64,000 nt of DNA from Kondoa malvinella (GCA_039545315.1 BCIM01000014.1:372001-436000), one strand, 5' to 3'; shown: positions 1-11,642, counted from the stretch's first letter. A program made the numbers and translations. Notes: generated by a model not told the origin, from the sequence alone.

Positions 1-1914
1 GACTGGGCTAAACTTGAAGCCCGCTGCAGTGTTGACGTCCGGATGTCGATGCAAGCCTGAAAAGCCATTAGCTAGAGCAACACAGAGGCACACGCTTCGC
101 ACCTAGATCAAGCGCCATGCGACTAGCGATACCTATGGCCCAATATCGAGATGAGCTATCAGCGCCGAATTTGCGAAGATTGACATACCGCTATACTGCC
201 AACCCTGCGCACTTCTACCCGTTCCCATCTCTCTCAAGGTCATGAAAATCAACCCTTGCAGCACCGGAATAGAACTCTCGTTATTACTCTGAACGAGATG
301 AAACCTCGCTCGATTGTGATAAAGCGTGCCCAAACTTCTACCAGAATACCTTACTGGATCTTCGCCTGGCGTATCTTCCGGTAAACCTTCTAATGTTCTA
401 GCAGCTATCGCACATGCCGCGTTGAACAAAACAGGTTCGGAAGATAAAGCTTCTGAAGTCCTCTCTCGACCATAAACGACTGGCCAGAGTGAATGCGCAA
501 AAGTGAAAAAGATGGAAATGAGTCTTTCGACGACGGCTTGTGGGACTTCTTCGTCGAAGGGTAGTTCACCTGGGTCGGGTGCGGAATTGTTTGATCCTGT
601 TCCTGTTGGACTGACGTCTTTTAAAGCATGCGAGAGGAAAGAGCGATCCACTGAGCGTTCATAGTCGTGCAGGATTGCGCTCCTGTTATCCCAATCCTTT
701 ACATCAGCAGATTATTGTGTTAAGACAAGATTGGACCTACAGACTAGTCTTGGGCGGTGGATTGAGATTCAGCGTAGATGAAGCAGCCGCATGCCTTCTC
801 GCCAGCGCAACCCTCATGGCATCAGGTACGTTCCCTCTCGTGCTATCAATCGCCGGCAACCCACTCGTACTCCCACGATAACCCGCATCGATCCTACTCA
901 TAGCTACATCACTCGATTCCCAACTTTGGTTCGTCAATTGATTCGAGAGACTTGGTAAGCGGGTAGTTTGAGGTGTATTGTCTATTGCGCCATGCAGAGG
1001 ATAAGCGGATAAAGAACTTGAAGCAGGTGAGCGAAGGTCTGATTTGAGAGCTAGTAGCGATTGTGATGCTGCTGCGTCCATGTCGCCCGCATAGGTCGTC
1101 TGAGGTCTTGTATTCGGATGAGGGTAGTTTGACATTGTTGATAAAGCGGGCCAAGGATTCGAGTCGACTGGGGAAGCCGGCATGACCATATGAGGAGTTG
1201 TCGAAAAGTTGCTTATGCTCGCTCCTGGGTACTTTTGGGAAAGCGGTTGCAAGCCTGGTAGAGACATTGAGAAGTTGGGTGTTTGCGTGTATTGAGAAGG
1301 AGGTTGCAAGTACGGGTCTGGGATATGAGGTACTAGACCTGAACTGCTACTACTCGCTTGTGGAGCGACAGAGTACTGCGAAGTAGGTAGAGAAGTGTAG
1401 GCTGCAGGATCTCGAGAAGGCATGTCGTCGAGTGGATCTGGCTTTGAAGTTGATGTTGGAGGCATAGAGTACGCAGGTACAGAAGCTACTTCTTCACCTG
1501 CTGATTGAGCAGATACGGAATCCTTCTTGGTACGTGTATATCCTTTTGGCGGTCCTCTCTTTTTGGCAACGCGGTATTCTGCTCACATACGCTCAGCCAA
1601 GCCGCACCGTGCAAATGCAATGGACGAGGACTGACCACAAGTATCTGCAATCTTTGCATTGATGCAGCTTTTGCAAGGTTGCTGACCATCGCACTATCGG
1701 CAAACAGTCAGCCTGTCTCTCTTCTCCTCTGCTCTGTACATGTGCAGGTCACCTTTTGCTTTCTTGTACCACAAGTCTTGCAAGCCTGCGCTATCCTGCT
1801 TTTCTTCTTTGGCCTGCTTTCATCTTGACTATCGTCTCTCTCATTGTCGGAATTCGTTTGTTTGCCGTTGCTGTTGCGCCTGCCCGACATGTTCTCGCTA
1901 TTGTGAGCCTTCAA
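1..1914 (-). CDS. Zn2Cys6 (fungal binuclear cluster) transcription factor, 3' end cut by the window
   Basis: Nuclear DNA-binding regulator, incomplete at its C-terminus. Joining exons 1753-1914, 1636-1693, 741-1578, 189-682, 103-132 and 1-56 (five introns of about 46-59 nt) gives an N-terminal C6 cluster: CKTCGTRKQK is joined across intron 1 to CDGQQPCKSC, then INAKIADTCEYRVAKKRGPPKGY. The cluster is followed by a long Ser/Pro/Gln-rich linker. Next comes the start of the fungal-specific TF middle homology region, with GWQYSGIASRMALDLGLHRHP rebuilt over two introns and matching the family's usual W..GMA.RMA.DLGLHR block. All six cluster cysteines are visible. The KKRGPPKGY tail next to the cluster is common in sugar or polysaccharide-utilisation regulators, but the target pathway cannot be read from the sequence. 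The start at 1914 is the first in-frame ATG before the cluster. Confidence 0.9.
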
Positions 1915-2703
1915 TTAGCTGTTGAAGGCATTCGCTGAGGCACTTGCTGGTGCTGGCAGAACACGGTATTCGGACAAGAGGGATTGTTTTCCCCACACTG
2001 AACGATATCAGGGCTGATCGACTCGATCTGTGCCGCTCATAGACCAAAAGTAATAGCAATGCATGTATACAGTACACTACAGCCTATGTACAAATTCCCA
2101 AACGGGGCTTCCGGCGCAGAAAGCAATCTGTTGGTGTCGAAGCGAAGGTGGAGGTCCAAGCTCTACTAGCAGCTGACGAAAGCGAATGTTAAGACTCGGA
2201 GAGAGCTGTGACTGTGAGCAAGGAGATTGGCAGATGATAGCGACACAGCCACACTTCAAGGCGTGGGCTATTGGTAAATATCGACCCGCTTGATCACGAC
2301 AGGATTGGTAAGCTAGAGACAAGATGTGGAAAGCTTGCAAGGAGCGTCTGGTCGCGATAGCTTACATACGAGGTATCTGGTAGGAGAGAGGCTGGCACGA
2401 ATAAGAGCAAAGGATTATACTCGTTGGGGAAACAAAATCAGGCAACAGCGGAAGAAGCAGACTGCCAGCTTCTAGAGCGAATGGAAAGCCCATCGCAGGC
2501 GAGTAGCTAAAGAGAGCAAGATATAGCCTAAGTCAAAGAGACTGAACAGATAAAGAGACCGCTTCTATGTCTAGTGGCCAGCAAAAACTCGATACAACCT
2601 TCATCTAGCGAAGATATGCTATAATACCTGTGAGCACCTCTCTGAAATAAGCAACAGCTTATTGCATATCAAAAGAGAGCTCACACTGATCCACCTCTAT
2701 CAA
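1915..2703. other. Intergenic region between the Zn2Cys6 gene and the uS14m gene
   Basis: I see no coding exon here. The short ORFs show no recognisable domain or exon-like joining. The stretch must hold the promoter of the Zn2Cys6 gene, which reads leftward, and the 3' end of the uS14m gene. No clear repeat or RNA gene was seen. Confidence 0.5.
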
Positions 2704-3120
2704 TCAGAAAGAAGCCTTCTGCCACCCATTCAACTCGCCCGCTCTCGCTTTAAGCTTGAATTGGAACTGCACATTACACTGTTAGCGTACACACGAGTGA
2801 CATTCAAGCAGAGACTTTACCCTCGCCAGGCCAACTTTAGGTAAAACACCTCTGCCTCGATTTGTGAGCGTGCATCGTTCTTTGACTGCTGTTGGTCGAG
2901 TGGCAGCAGGGAAGACTGTGGTTGAAGAAAGTGCCAGTTGAGCTTGATAGCGTGTCTGTCTCACTGCCATTAGTTGACGCAGACGACATTTCTGAGAGAA
3001 GATGGTCACTTTTGTGGGTAAAGTGGTATTGCGAGCGACGTAGAGATAGGCCCGGCGCTGTAATTCAGCAGCTTCTACTGCTTTCCTTCTTGTGACATCT
3101 CGGATAAGCCTGGCAGACAT
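2704..3120 (-). CDS. MRP2: Mitochondrial small-subunit ribosomal protein uS14m
   Basis: Component of the mitochondrial 30S-like subunit. Exons 3010-3120, 2821-2955 and 2704-2766 give a 309-nt CDS (102 aa). It starts SARLIRDVTRRKAV, passes through YVARNTTLPTK and RYQAQLALSS, then RCTLTNRGRGVL, and ends KARAGELNGWQKASF. The NTTLP and RGRG blocks and the G.L.G..KAS ending are diagnostic of S14. Both introns are 54 nt. The first (2956-3009) is a multiple of three without stops, so simple ORF calling reads through it and inserts 18 false residues. The start faces the neighbouring gene, with about 59 bp between the two ATGs, so the promoter is probably shared. Confidence 0.93.
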
Positions 3121-3179
3121 GGTTCGACGAGTCCAACTCTCGCTTGTACTCGCACGTCGATGTCACAAATCTTGGAGAT

Positions 3180-5391
3180 ATGCTAAACGCAGCAGCTTTA
3201 CAAGCTCATGCAGCTGCCAACCCACCTAACCCTTATCAAACGGTCAAACGCTACCTAGCTGCTCTTGAACCTCCTTCGCCCGGTGATGTGCCTGTGTTCT
3301 CCTCGCCTGGCCCTTCTACAAGCTCGAAACATAGTCGCATCATGCAGATGAAGAGCAAGAATGGTAGTCTGCCTTCTGATTCTGTGAAACATGTCAAAGA
3401 CTCTCGGAACGTTGAACAACCGGCTTCTCCTTTGCTTGTCTCGAGAGTACAGAAACAAGCTGCTTCCTTGTCTGTGTCGCCTGAGGGGAAATTGAATAGC
3501 AAGAAGACTGCGAAAGATGAGCCTGGCAGGAAGCGCAAGCACAAGAGTATTGGTCAAGATGAAGCTAAAGGTGTTCAATGTGCGTCCTTTTTCTCAAAGC
3601 TCTGTTGGAGCTGTTTGGAAGTCGAAACCGCACAGGTGTACAGCCCGAAGATCCGAATCGCAATCGTGAAAGAAAGAGCGAAGAAGGTTCAGAAATTGAA
3701 AGACGTACGTTCACACTATTTAGCTTCCTCCCAACTGTTGCAGACAGTTCCGCGCAGCCTCGAATGCGAGCCGAAAGAGAAAGAAGCAGTCCGATAAGGA
3801 TAGTGAGGGAGATTCTGAGCATGCTCAGCGTGCGTCCATTCTCGATGAGTCCTGTTTGGGCTGTTGACGAGCTCTACGCGCACAGGTCAAAGAACGAGTC
3901 GAAAGCTAAAGGAGAAGTCGAACAGAGACAACGAAGAGAATCCTGATCATGCTCAACGTGCTTCAATTCCCCTGAGCTCTTTTCAAGGTTTGCTGAATTG
4001 ATGATTTCCAGGTCTGGAAGCTCGCAAGCTCCGCAGGCGTGCACGAGCAGCTATCAAGCAACCTGAGAAGAAAGCTGTCGAGAACGAGGAAAAGCCAAAG
4101 AAGAAGCGCAAGCCTTCCGCGGCTGAGCAAGTCGTCGCTCGAGCTACTGGTGGACCTTCTCGCAAGACGCTCAACGTGTCAAAGGATAGGATCACGGTTC
4201 GTTGCTCTTCAAATTTCTCCCTTGGGAGATCAGTTGAAGGGACAAGAACAGATCAAGGACCAACCCAAACTTGGTCTTTTCAATAAAGGCGCTTCGTCAG
4301 CTCAAATGACAAAACAAAGCATTGGCGTACCAGATCTAGCATTCAGGGAATACTCTTTCCTCTCTCGCAAACCCTCAAATCGAGCAGCCGTGTTTGCGCC
4401 GGTAGCCGAAAGTGATCTAAAATCGAAATACCGCCGCCAGGAATCTGACGAAGATGATGCGCATTCGGCTGCCTCGCTTGCTCAGAGAAGGAGGCAAGAA
4501 GTCAAGGAGCATGCTCCGAAAGCTATTGCGTCCAAACCTGTTATAAGGAAGAGACAAAGATCTGCAGAAGTTTCGTCTGATGCATCATCCCGGTTCGAGC
4601 AAGAGAAGAGGCGGTCTGTTTCACCTCATCATGATGATACTGCTCAGATGGATGATGTCCGACCAAAAAGAGCCGTACCTCGAGCTCCTCGATCGGCAGA
4701 CGTATGCTTGAATGTGCCGGATGCTCGTGACGTCGTTGCAGCTAGGTCTCGCTCGGCGAGTCTTGTCCAAGCAAACAATGTCTTGTCTCAGCCTCAGATC
4801 GCTCCTCCACCGAGAGAAGAGACCTTCGAGATGGCTGCAGAACCAGATCATCGAGCTGCTTTGCCTGAGTCTTGTCGACCTCAATCTGCCCCAACCCCGG
4901 CTCAACCAGTAGTTTCTCGACCTCCTTCCTTTATCCAGTCAGCTCGACCTCATTCAGCAGACCACCAACGCATTTCGTCAAACGAAAGCATCCCTTTGGA
5001 TCAAATCAACATGACCGGTTGGTCCCGTCTTCATTCATCAGATGAAGTACCGATGGACTGGTTGTACGCTCCCGATTCGCATGAAGGAGAAGTATTATTC
5101 AATCAACCCGTGCATTATGCGGAAGAATGGTTGGCGGAAGTCGAGAGTCCTTTACCTGATGAATATTATATGAATCAAGATGAGCAGATGGAAGAGGAGC
5201 AGTATGATGAGCATGAGCAGTATCCGCGCGGGCAGGAAGAGCACGAGGAGGAGATGTTTGCGAATGTTCAGCAGTATACGATACAGGAAGAAGCGGGGTA
5301 TCAAGAGATGGATATGCTGGCAACACAGGAAGATGAAGAAGAACAGGACGAGATGCAGCGCTTTTGGTGGAAGCCTCGAAGAAGAGAGTGA
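3180..5391 (+). CDS. Unrecognised basic, probably nuclear protein with a tandemly triplicated exon
   Basis: No family recognised. Exons 3180-3579, 3636-3704, 3758-3829, 3886-3957, 4012-4196 and 4234-5391 join to a 1956-nt frame (651 aa). The N-terminal part is Ser/Lys rich. Exons 2-4 (69, 72 and 72 nt) encode related charged 23-24 residue units; exons 3 and 4 both follow SRK.K..S..D.E....HAQ. A Lys/Arg stretch follows (KPKKKRKPSAAEQ, like a nuclear localisation signal), then the block LGLFNKGASSAQ...GVPDLAFRE, which looks like a conserved core. A long low-complexity region with many Arg, Ser, Pro and later Glu/Gln follows, and the protein ends QRFWWKPRRRE. The last intron (4197-4233) is only 37 nt. 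The ATG at 3180 is the first usable one in frame. A chromatin or RNA-associated role is a guess from composition. Confidence 0.75.
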
Positions 5392-5689
5392 GCGAGAAGC
5401 GGGTTGCCGAGCTGAGGAGTGCCAACTTGAAGACGTTCGCTTGCTGTGTTGTGCGCGTGAGGGAACCTATAATGCAATCACCTGGCTCTCTTCCTGCTTT
5501 TGCAAGCGCTACGAGCTCTTTTGCACGTTCCCTTCCCCGCATTTGTCGCGCATGCCCAAACAACAGAAGACGGAAGGAGCGCTGCTCGTTGTCCCAAACC
5601 GCCAGCGGACATCTTAGTGCTGCTTCATATACCTCGCGGTCTCCATCCCAATACCCAGTAGCGCTCTTAAAGCCAAGTAAAAGCTTATC

Positions 5690-7993
5690 ATGCGCGATAA
5701 AACGCCGCCGCTGCATTTGCCTGGCGAGATCATCGAGTGAGCAGCTTACACAGCTTACAAGCTTTCCGTGCTGATACTGTGCCAGCTCAATCTTTCATGC
5801 ATTGGCTTTACATTTTGCAGAGAAACCCTCTGTCGATCCATGTACGTCCAAGCGTCCTTTGGCTCTGCGTAAGAGCTTATGGTCATGTTGGACTACAGAC
5901 CTACACTTGGCTACTCCCCCCAAGTTCTCCTTCATATCATCATCCAGCGCTCCTGTTTTCAGCCCAAGTCTGCTGGACTCTGCTCTGGATAATTTCTATA
6001 ACTGCTCTTTGGTTTGCCGAGATTGGAATGCTGCTGCAAGACCATACCTCTTCAAAGTCATGCGTATAGGCTTGCCGCGATCTTTCGAAACTCTGTTGGA
6101 GTGAGTCGCGATTGAAGTGTCATTCGACGAGTGCTGACTGTCTCTCAGCAACATTGCAGACACCGAAGAGGACGAGCGTGAAGGGAGATTCATCAACTAC
6201 CCAGGCCTACCTACGCCGCCCGATTCTCGCGATGCCAGTCCCGAGAGAGGTCTACCAGAAGGTCTTCGACGCTTATCGCTTGCACAAACAGCAGAGAAGA
6301 TGTTCTCCTTTGGCGCAGCTCTTCAGGCCACTGTATCTAACAGTACTGGAATGGAACGCTACCGTCGAGACGCGGCCAATCCTGGTTTGCTTATCTCGCT
6401 TCTCACCTTTTCTTCTTTTCGCACTACCTCAATGCGTCGAACCGGGCGCGAAGGGTCTCAACAGCGCTTCGTCACACCCAATCGTCTACTCAGGCTACTC
6501 CGAGGAACAAGAGCGCATGGCGATTTGCGGTCTGGAATGATTGATCCTAGACACCAAGTGGTCATTCCGGAAGATGGTGAAGAAGAGCAATTGAGAGGTC
6601 GGTTGAGGGCTCTTGGACTGTCTGAATATATGGACAGCGCCCTAAACCTTTCGATGTTGGAAGAGCTGCTCTTGCGAGGCGGTATTGACGCTGTCTATGA
6701 ACAAGCCGACGGCACCTTCACGAGCAAGAGAGAAGGCTCCACAGTAGCAAAAGACTGTACACCTCTCGAAGCACTCGACTTTTGCGGCTGCGTTAGCCGA
6801 ATCTTCATTGAAGGACTACATCAACTCATCGCAACCTATCGATTGGGCAAGGGACATTATGCCGATCCTAATTCTGGTTGGATCAGAAGCTACTTCCCTC
6901 ATCTCAAGCGGCTGGGAATGTACGATGCTGGTGTTCGAGCCGACATCCTTCTACCCTTCGTCACTTCTTTCCCCAGCCTGACCCATCTCGATCTAGGCAA
7001 GACTCGCGCCAATCCAGCCTTACTATACGCTTTAGCTGAAACCACTACTTTACAACTAGAAGCACTCAGTCTACATCGCTGCAAAGGGATAGACGGCGAT
7101 TCCCTCATGCGCCTACTTTGCCCACCTTCCGATATGCACTGCGTTACAGCCAAACTCCGTCATCTATCTATCAACGGCGACGAGAATCTTACACCATTAT
7201 CTGAAGATCAGCTTCGCGAGCTCTTCCAAACCGCGCCATGCCTCAACTCGGGCTTACTTGTCACGCTGGATTTGTCTTCTTGCCGACTTACAGACGAGAT
7301 TCTCAACCTCTTCCCTGCGTCCAATTGGCCAGATGGAAAGCTCATGGTGCTCGGTCTAGCTCGGTGCAGAGGCATCACTATGCCTGGCGTAGTCAATCTC
7401 CTGGAGAACCGAGCAAGCAGTGTGGAAGTGTTGGATCTGTGCAAGAGTTGTGTTGATCCGAATATGCGTGTCAGGCCGGGTCAATTGCCGCACGTCAATA
7501 TCATGGCTTTGCATACTGGTTTGATTACAAAGCTGGCGCACGGGACTCTGGGCCAGGATAGGACTAGAAAGACGAATCTGAGAGTCATGTGAGTTACCTT
7601 TTTTCCCTTAAGGGTGATGTGGCTGACTGAGAGATAGTGAGCTGGAGGAAGCGGGTCTTGATGCGATCAAAGGTGGTGCTCATGACTGGAGAGTCATCTT
7701 CGGCAAAGGACGAAGGTAGCTTGTTCTCGGCTGCCTTTATCACCTAAAACTAATCCCCGCGCAGAGGTTGGTATGTCGATCTTTCGACTACAGGCCGCTT
7801 CGACCAAGGCCAACGAGTGATACAAGACCTACCCAGCGAATCTGATGAACGGAGAGCGCTGCTCAAGCTGCATCGCACTGGAGCAGAGGATGGTCGCGTT
7901 GGGTGGAATCCGCTCAAGATGGAAGTGCTGCAAGGGTTTGGCTCACTGGGAAACGAGCAAGGGCTGTATGGGTTTCACAGCTATCAATACTGA
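5690..7993 (+). CDS. F-box/leucine-rich-repeat protein
   Basis: Probable substrate receptor of an SCF ubiquitin ligase. Exon 1 (5690-5736) ends in LHLPGEIIE, the first half of an F-box. After one or more small exons the F-box resumes as LLDSALDNFYNCSLVCRDWNAAARPYLF (about 5965-6050). Exon 6149-7588 carries a long region with several LRR-like segments, such as LTHLDLGKTRANP and LVTLDLSSCRLTDEIL, and SVEVLDLCKS. Two further exons add an ending that reads GWYVDLSTTGRFDQGQR...GLYGFHSYQY, stop at 7991-7993. The splicing between 5737 and about 5950 is uncertain: a 21-nt microexon at the GCAG near 5818, with a strong GTACGT donor after it, is the best fit. The substrate is unknown. Confidence 0.82.
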
Positions 7994-8439
7994 TCGAGTC
8001 AAGGTCATGAACAAGAATTCGAAGATACTCAAACCCTTCAAGGCTTTTCATGGGTATCTGTAGCTAATGGCTTCTAGCTATCATCATGAGTGTATTAGCG
8101 GCTTGTATGTGTCACAATATTGTGCGCCTCTCAACTAGGAAGGGATAAATCTATGCTTGCGTTTGGACCACGATTCTCTTGCAGCGAACAGGGACGTGTT
8201 GCTTGATACCCCGAAGTAGTATACCTGGCCTGATATACCGCACGGCTCCATACCCTCGAGCCGCTCTGTGAGCTCGATATCGCATATCTCGCAAACACTT
8301 TGAAGGCGCGAAGCGAAGCACCCCTGCAACTTGCACCTTCCCTGTACTAGCGAGTGTACAAGGCTCTGACTTCTAATGCAATACACAACACCACACCGCC
8401 AATTTCAACCGCACTCACAATACCACTCCGACAAGGCCA
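7994..8439. other. Intergenic region between the F-box and MYND genes
   Basis: No coding exon or RNA gene is apparent. The reverse-strand ORFs here lack similarity or composition typical of real exons. It contains the 3' UTR of the F-box gene and the promoter of the MYND gene, which starts at 8440. Confidence 0.5.
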
Positions 8440-9627
8440 ATGGCGACTTCTTCTTCTTCGCCCAAGCAACTTTCCCGGGAATACCTGCCCGACAATGTCA
8501 AAGCAGCGATCCCGCAGCTAGTTCCGCACCATATCAAAGCGCTAGAGATCCTGGACTGTCAGCTATTCAGCGGAGATGATATCTTCTGGCCCTTTACGAA
8601 GGTCAGAGTGACCACCAACGACGGCGACCAACATACACTGCAAAGAATCGTATATTGCCGTCTTGCGTCCGAATCACCTCGCCTGTGCTTTTCCTTCCAC
8701 CAAAAAATGAACAAAAGAATGACAGACGACCCGCACGATCTAGTCTGGGCCTCCTTCATATGTGCCTGGCTGGCTTTCACCTGTCGCTTCTTCTCGACTA
8801 GCAACTTTCTTCGCTGTTTTCCTGGCGCCGAAGCTGTGATGATGCTATCCTCGACACTCAGGCAATGCCTGTACCTATTCACTTGTATTGCCGACAACAG
8901 AATCAGGTATGAGGGGAAGGATCCTAGCCCAATCATGAGGTCGGGGACAGGAGTGTGCACACAGATTATAATAATACTTGACAAGCGGCCAGAGCTGTGT
9001 GCTCTCGTTGCTGCCGACAGGGTCAAGATGGGGTTGTCAGCTTCAATTTTTGCGCGAATACTCCAATGGACACCTAGTGCAGCTCAGCAAGCCTTGTTCC
9101 CAGAAACATCTGCTGCGATCATGATCGTGGCCGCTTTGCGTATTTTACTTGCGGTTCTTGTGGAGCTCGACTACACACAAATCAATTCATTCATCTCGAC
9201 AAGCCATATCAGCGATCAAGTTTTAGCAGCGTTGCCCAACGTTGAAGCGCGCTTTGACAAATTGTCAGAAATGAACCATACGTTCATGGGAATGATGAGA
9301 AAAGAGCTCCGGCACGACGGAGTCGCTGCTTGTTTGCAATGTTCCGCACATCTCCCGTATTCGACTGTATATACTGGACAAAGCATGAAGGCATTCAAGC
9401 TCTGCTCCAGGTATGTCTTGGCTCTGTACCGGTGTTCTGCATCATGACTGAAGACTTCATTTCAGCTGCAAGACCGCAGTTTACTGCTCCGTCGCCTGTC
9501 AGGTTAGGCTACATTGTGTCTTTCCGGGGACCTCGAGACGCTCATGCCAGGGCTGTAGACTCTCGACTGGAAAGCAGGGCACAAGAAAAGATGTGCAGGA
9601 CGGCAGAAGGAGACCACAGCAGCTTGA
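8440..9627 (+). CDS. MYND-type zinc-finger protein
   Basis: Exons 8440-9410, 9466-9502 and 9559-9627 join to 1077 nt (358 aa). The first about 310 residues form a helical domain I do not recognise. The C-terminus is a MYND finger assembled across two introns: CLQCSAH near residue 300, then LCSSCKTAVYCSVACQ, then TLDWKAGHKKRCAG. The spacing of the Cys pairs and the closing His/Cys fit the family. MYND fingers bind proline-rich peptides. Basidiomycetes carry many such proteins of unknown role, so the function stays open. Joining the third exon in the correct frame needs the TAG acceptor at 9556-9558; the other frames destroy the DWK.GHK..C motif. Confidence 0.87.
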
Positions 9628-9914
9628 ATGGGAAGGGTTGACTTCATTGGTAACAGTTACCACGGCTGCCAAGCTGACAAAGCTGACAAATTCAACGTAG
9701 GAGCATTTTTGGCGTCGAGTCAAGCTGAAGACTCGAGCAACATCACTTACAAGCAGCGCATATGACTTCCATTCGCCGTGCTGTTCATCATAGTGACAAT
9801 CGAGACATACAGTGGAAGAAAGGGAGGTTGAGCCGTCAAAGTAAAGTATGATCCATATGCTCAACCTTGTACATTGCATGCCCGCAATCCTATGCAAAAC
9901 AACGCGACCATCCT

Positions 9915-10343
9915 CTACTTTGATCTGCAGAGCACTGTGAGCATCGCAGCATTGCCACAAGAGATGGGACAACGCACAACTGCCACGCCGCAGCGATCTG
10001 TTTTGGATATATCAGACTCCGAGCTGAATCTTTTAAGAGATATAGACGTACGAAAGGAATAGAGAAGCCACCGATGAACAACCCAGCGACTTTGATAGCC
10101 ATACCAGTCTTGTTGCGGTAGCTGTACAATTCTCGTCAATTTGTGCCAAAGAGTTGCTGTGGCCGAATCAAAACGAACTCGAAAGGCATGCTGCAGTATA
10201 CTTGTCAGGCTTTGAGTATAGGAGAGAGACGAAGAGGCTCACTTGTTGTAAACGGTGTTTTCGATATGAACGAACCTCGCCGCTTGAGGACGTACGATCC
10301 TAGCCTGCGTGTTGGCGCTTCGTGCAAGTTGTCTAGCGAGCAT
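9915..10343 (-). CDS. COX8: Cytochrome c oxidase subunit VIII (mammalian COX7C type)
   Basis: Small inner-membrane subunit of respiratory complex IV. Five exons (10243-10343, 10179-10190, 10052-10121, 9978-9997 and 9915-9924) sum to 213 nt (70 aa). An Arg-rich mitochondrial presequence (MLARQLARSANTQARIVRPQ) is followed by HIENTVYNNMPFDYRNKTG. One transmembrane helix, IKVAGLFIGGFSIPFIAAAW, then ends QLSK. The ENT..NNMPF motif and the GFSIPF..AAWQL helix are typical of the family. The gene is unusually fragmented: three of the five exons are 12, 20 and 10 nt. Each junction is supported by a family residue block running across it. Confidence 0.92.
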
Positions 10344-10507
10344 CTCTATCGTCTATTCTCAACTAAATGTGGTATAAATGTTGATGAGCGGACGAACCGG
10401 GAAATGGTTTGAGAGCAACAAAGCGAGATTGAGTTGGACCGATGAAATGTCAAAGTGGTGAATGCTAAGAATGCGAGTGCTATATACAATAGTATTATAC
10501 AAAACCC

Positions 10508-11642
10508 TTACGGCGTCGGTAAAGTCCCTGTCGGTTCAACCACATTTGTCGCTTCGATCCTTTCCCACATGAAATATCAGCCTAGAGAAACAGACAGACA
10601 GACGTAGAGAGAAAGAAAAAACGCACAATTCCAATCCCAAATCGAAAGGATGGCCTTCATCCGTTGCTTCCAATCCTTTCGTTTGAACCTCAATTTCGTT
10701 CCCTTGTAATTTTTGCGCAGCGGGTGGGAGGTTGAAAGGCAGCATGACGGAAATTCCTACCGTCCTCACTTTTTCTCTCATCATTGGCAGTTGTTTCTCG
10801 CTGAGCTCGCCAGAATTAGTTAAAGTGAAATCGGTGAATGGGATCTGTTTGAGCGAAATCAAATGAATGCAAAGGTGAAGATAAGAGGGGAAACGAACGA
10901 GAACGTCCTCCCATTCGCCTGGCAAAGAAGGCCATAGTCGATGTTGGTATAAATCAGTTTGTACTGCACAGACGTCAAATCAGTCCAATGCTCTGATGAA
11001 GCGCAATGGAAAAAAATCTACTTGGTCCATCCGTTTGAATATTGACGAAATAGCGCAAGGTAGAAGCTTTGGTCCCAACAGGAGGTGATCTTAGTCTGAC
11101 ACGCAAGAAAGAATACTGTGCCGTGTCCCATGTTTGTAAACCAAAAAGAGTAGATTTCGCCTGGATGACAAAGCCAGGGTCAGGCGAAAAGACGGACGAA
11201 AGAAAGGGGGAATCACCTTTGTCCTCATGCCTGCGTAACCACTTCTATCTACGTTGATGCCGCTGAGCTTCATGCCGGGCGCGACGAATGGATTGAGTAC
11301 ACCATGAAACTTGCCTGTTGTTGGTGGATGAGATAGATCCAGGTAATCAAAGTATAGACAGACCTTTACCCTTCTTATCCAACTCTAAGCCAGCTCTAGA
11401 TTTGCCTCCCATGTCTGCGTCAGAACCTACGATCACTTGCTCCAAGTCTGCTTTCGTCGTTAATCGGAGCATCGGTAGGGCTTCATTGCTTTCGCCGAGA
11501 GGAGCAGCGCGTAAGACTGGAGACACGATATGAAGAAGATCAGACAGGGTAGCGAGAGAGAGAGAGAGGGGAACAGCAGACTCTTTGCGGATTCGTTACG
11601 TAGTTGCTCCAATGAGCGGTTGACGAATTGTTTCCAGGCCAT
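10508..11642 (-). CDS. CIA30/NDUFAF1-like complex I intermediate-associated protein
   Basis: Assembly factor for mitochondrial NADH:ubiquinone oxidoreductase in the CIA30 family. Reading leftward the pieces are MAWKQFVNRSLEQL (start 11642); LTTKADLEQVIVGSDADMGGKS, the family's D.D.GG.S block; GKFHGVLNP; SGYAGMRTK; TKSTLFGLQTWDT; LRYFVNIQTDG; GEWEDVLVRF; and IPFTDFTLTNSGE followed by MREKVRTVGISVM. The end is probably FDLGLELIEATNVVEPTGTLPTP with stop at 10508-10510. That needs an AAG 3' splice site, which is unusual but recurs in this window. Exon borders around 11100-11600 are approximate. The protein appears somewhat longer at the N-terminus than the core domain. Confidence 0.87.

Noticed and set aside
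3144..3179. Extension of the triplicated-exon gene upstream to 3144
   Set aside because: The codon there is TTG, not ATG. The first usable in-frame ATG is 3180, and the ATG at 3119 is in another frame that stops quickly.
5099..5716. Long minus-strand ORF of 205 codons
   Set aside because: It overlaps the 3' exon of the triplicated-exon gene and the first F-box exon, has no domain, and is explained as a shadow of low-complexity coding sequence.
9499..9972. Minus-strand ORF of 157 codons between the MYND and COX8 genes
   Set aside because: It covers the MYND zinc-finger exons on the other strand and the last COX8 exons in a wrong frame, and has no family resemblance.
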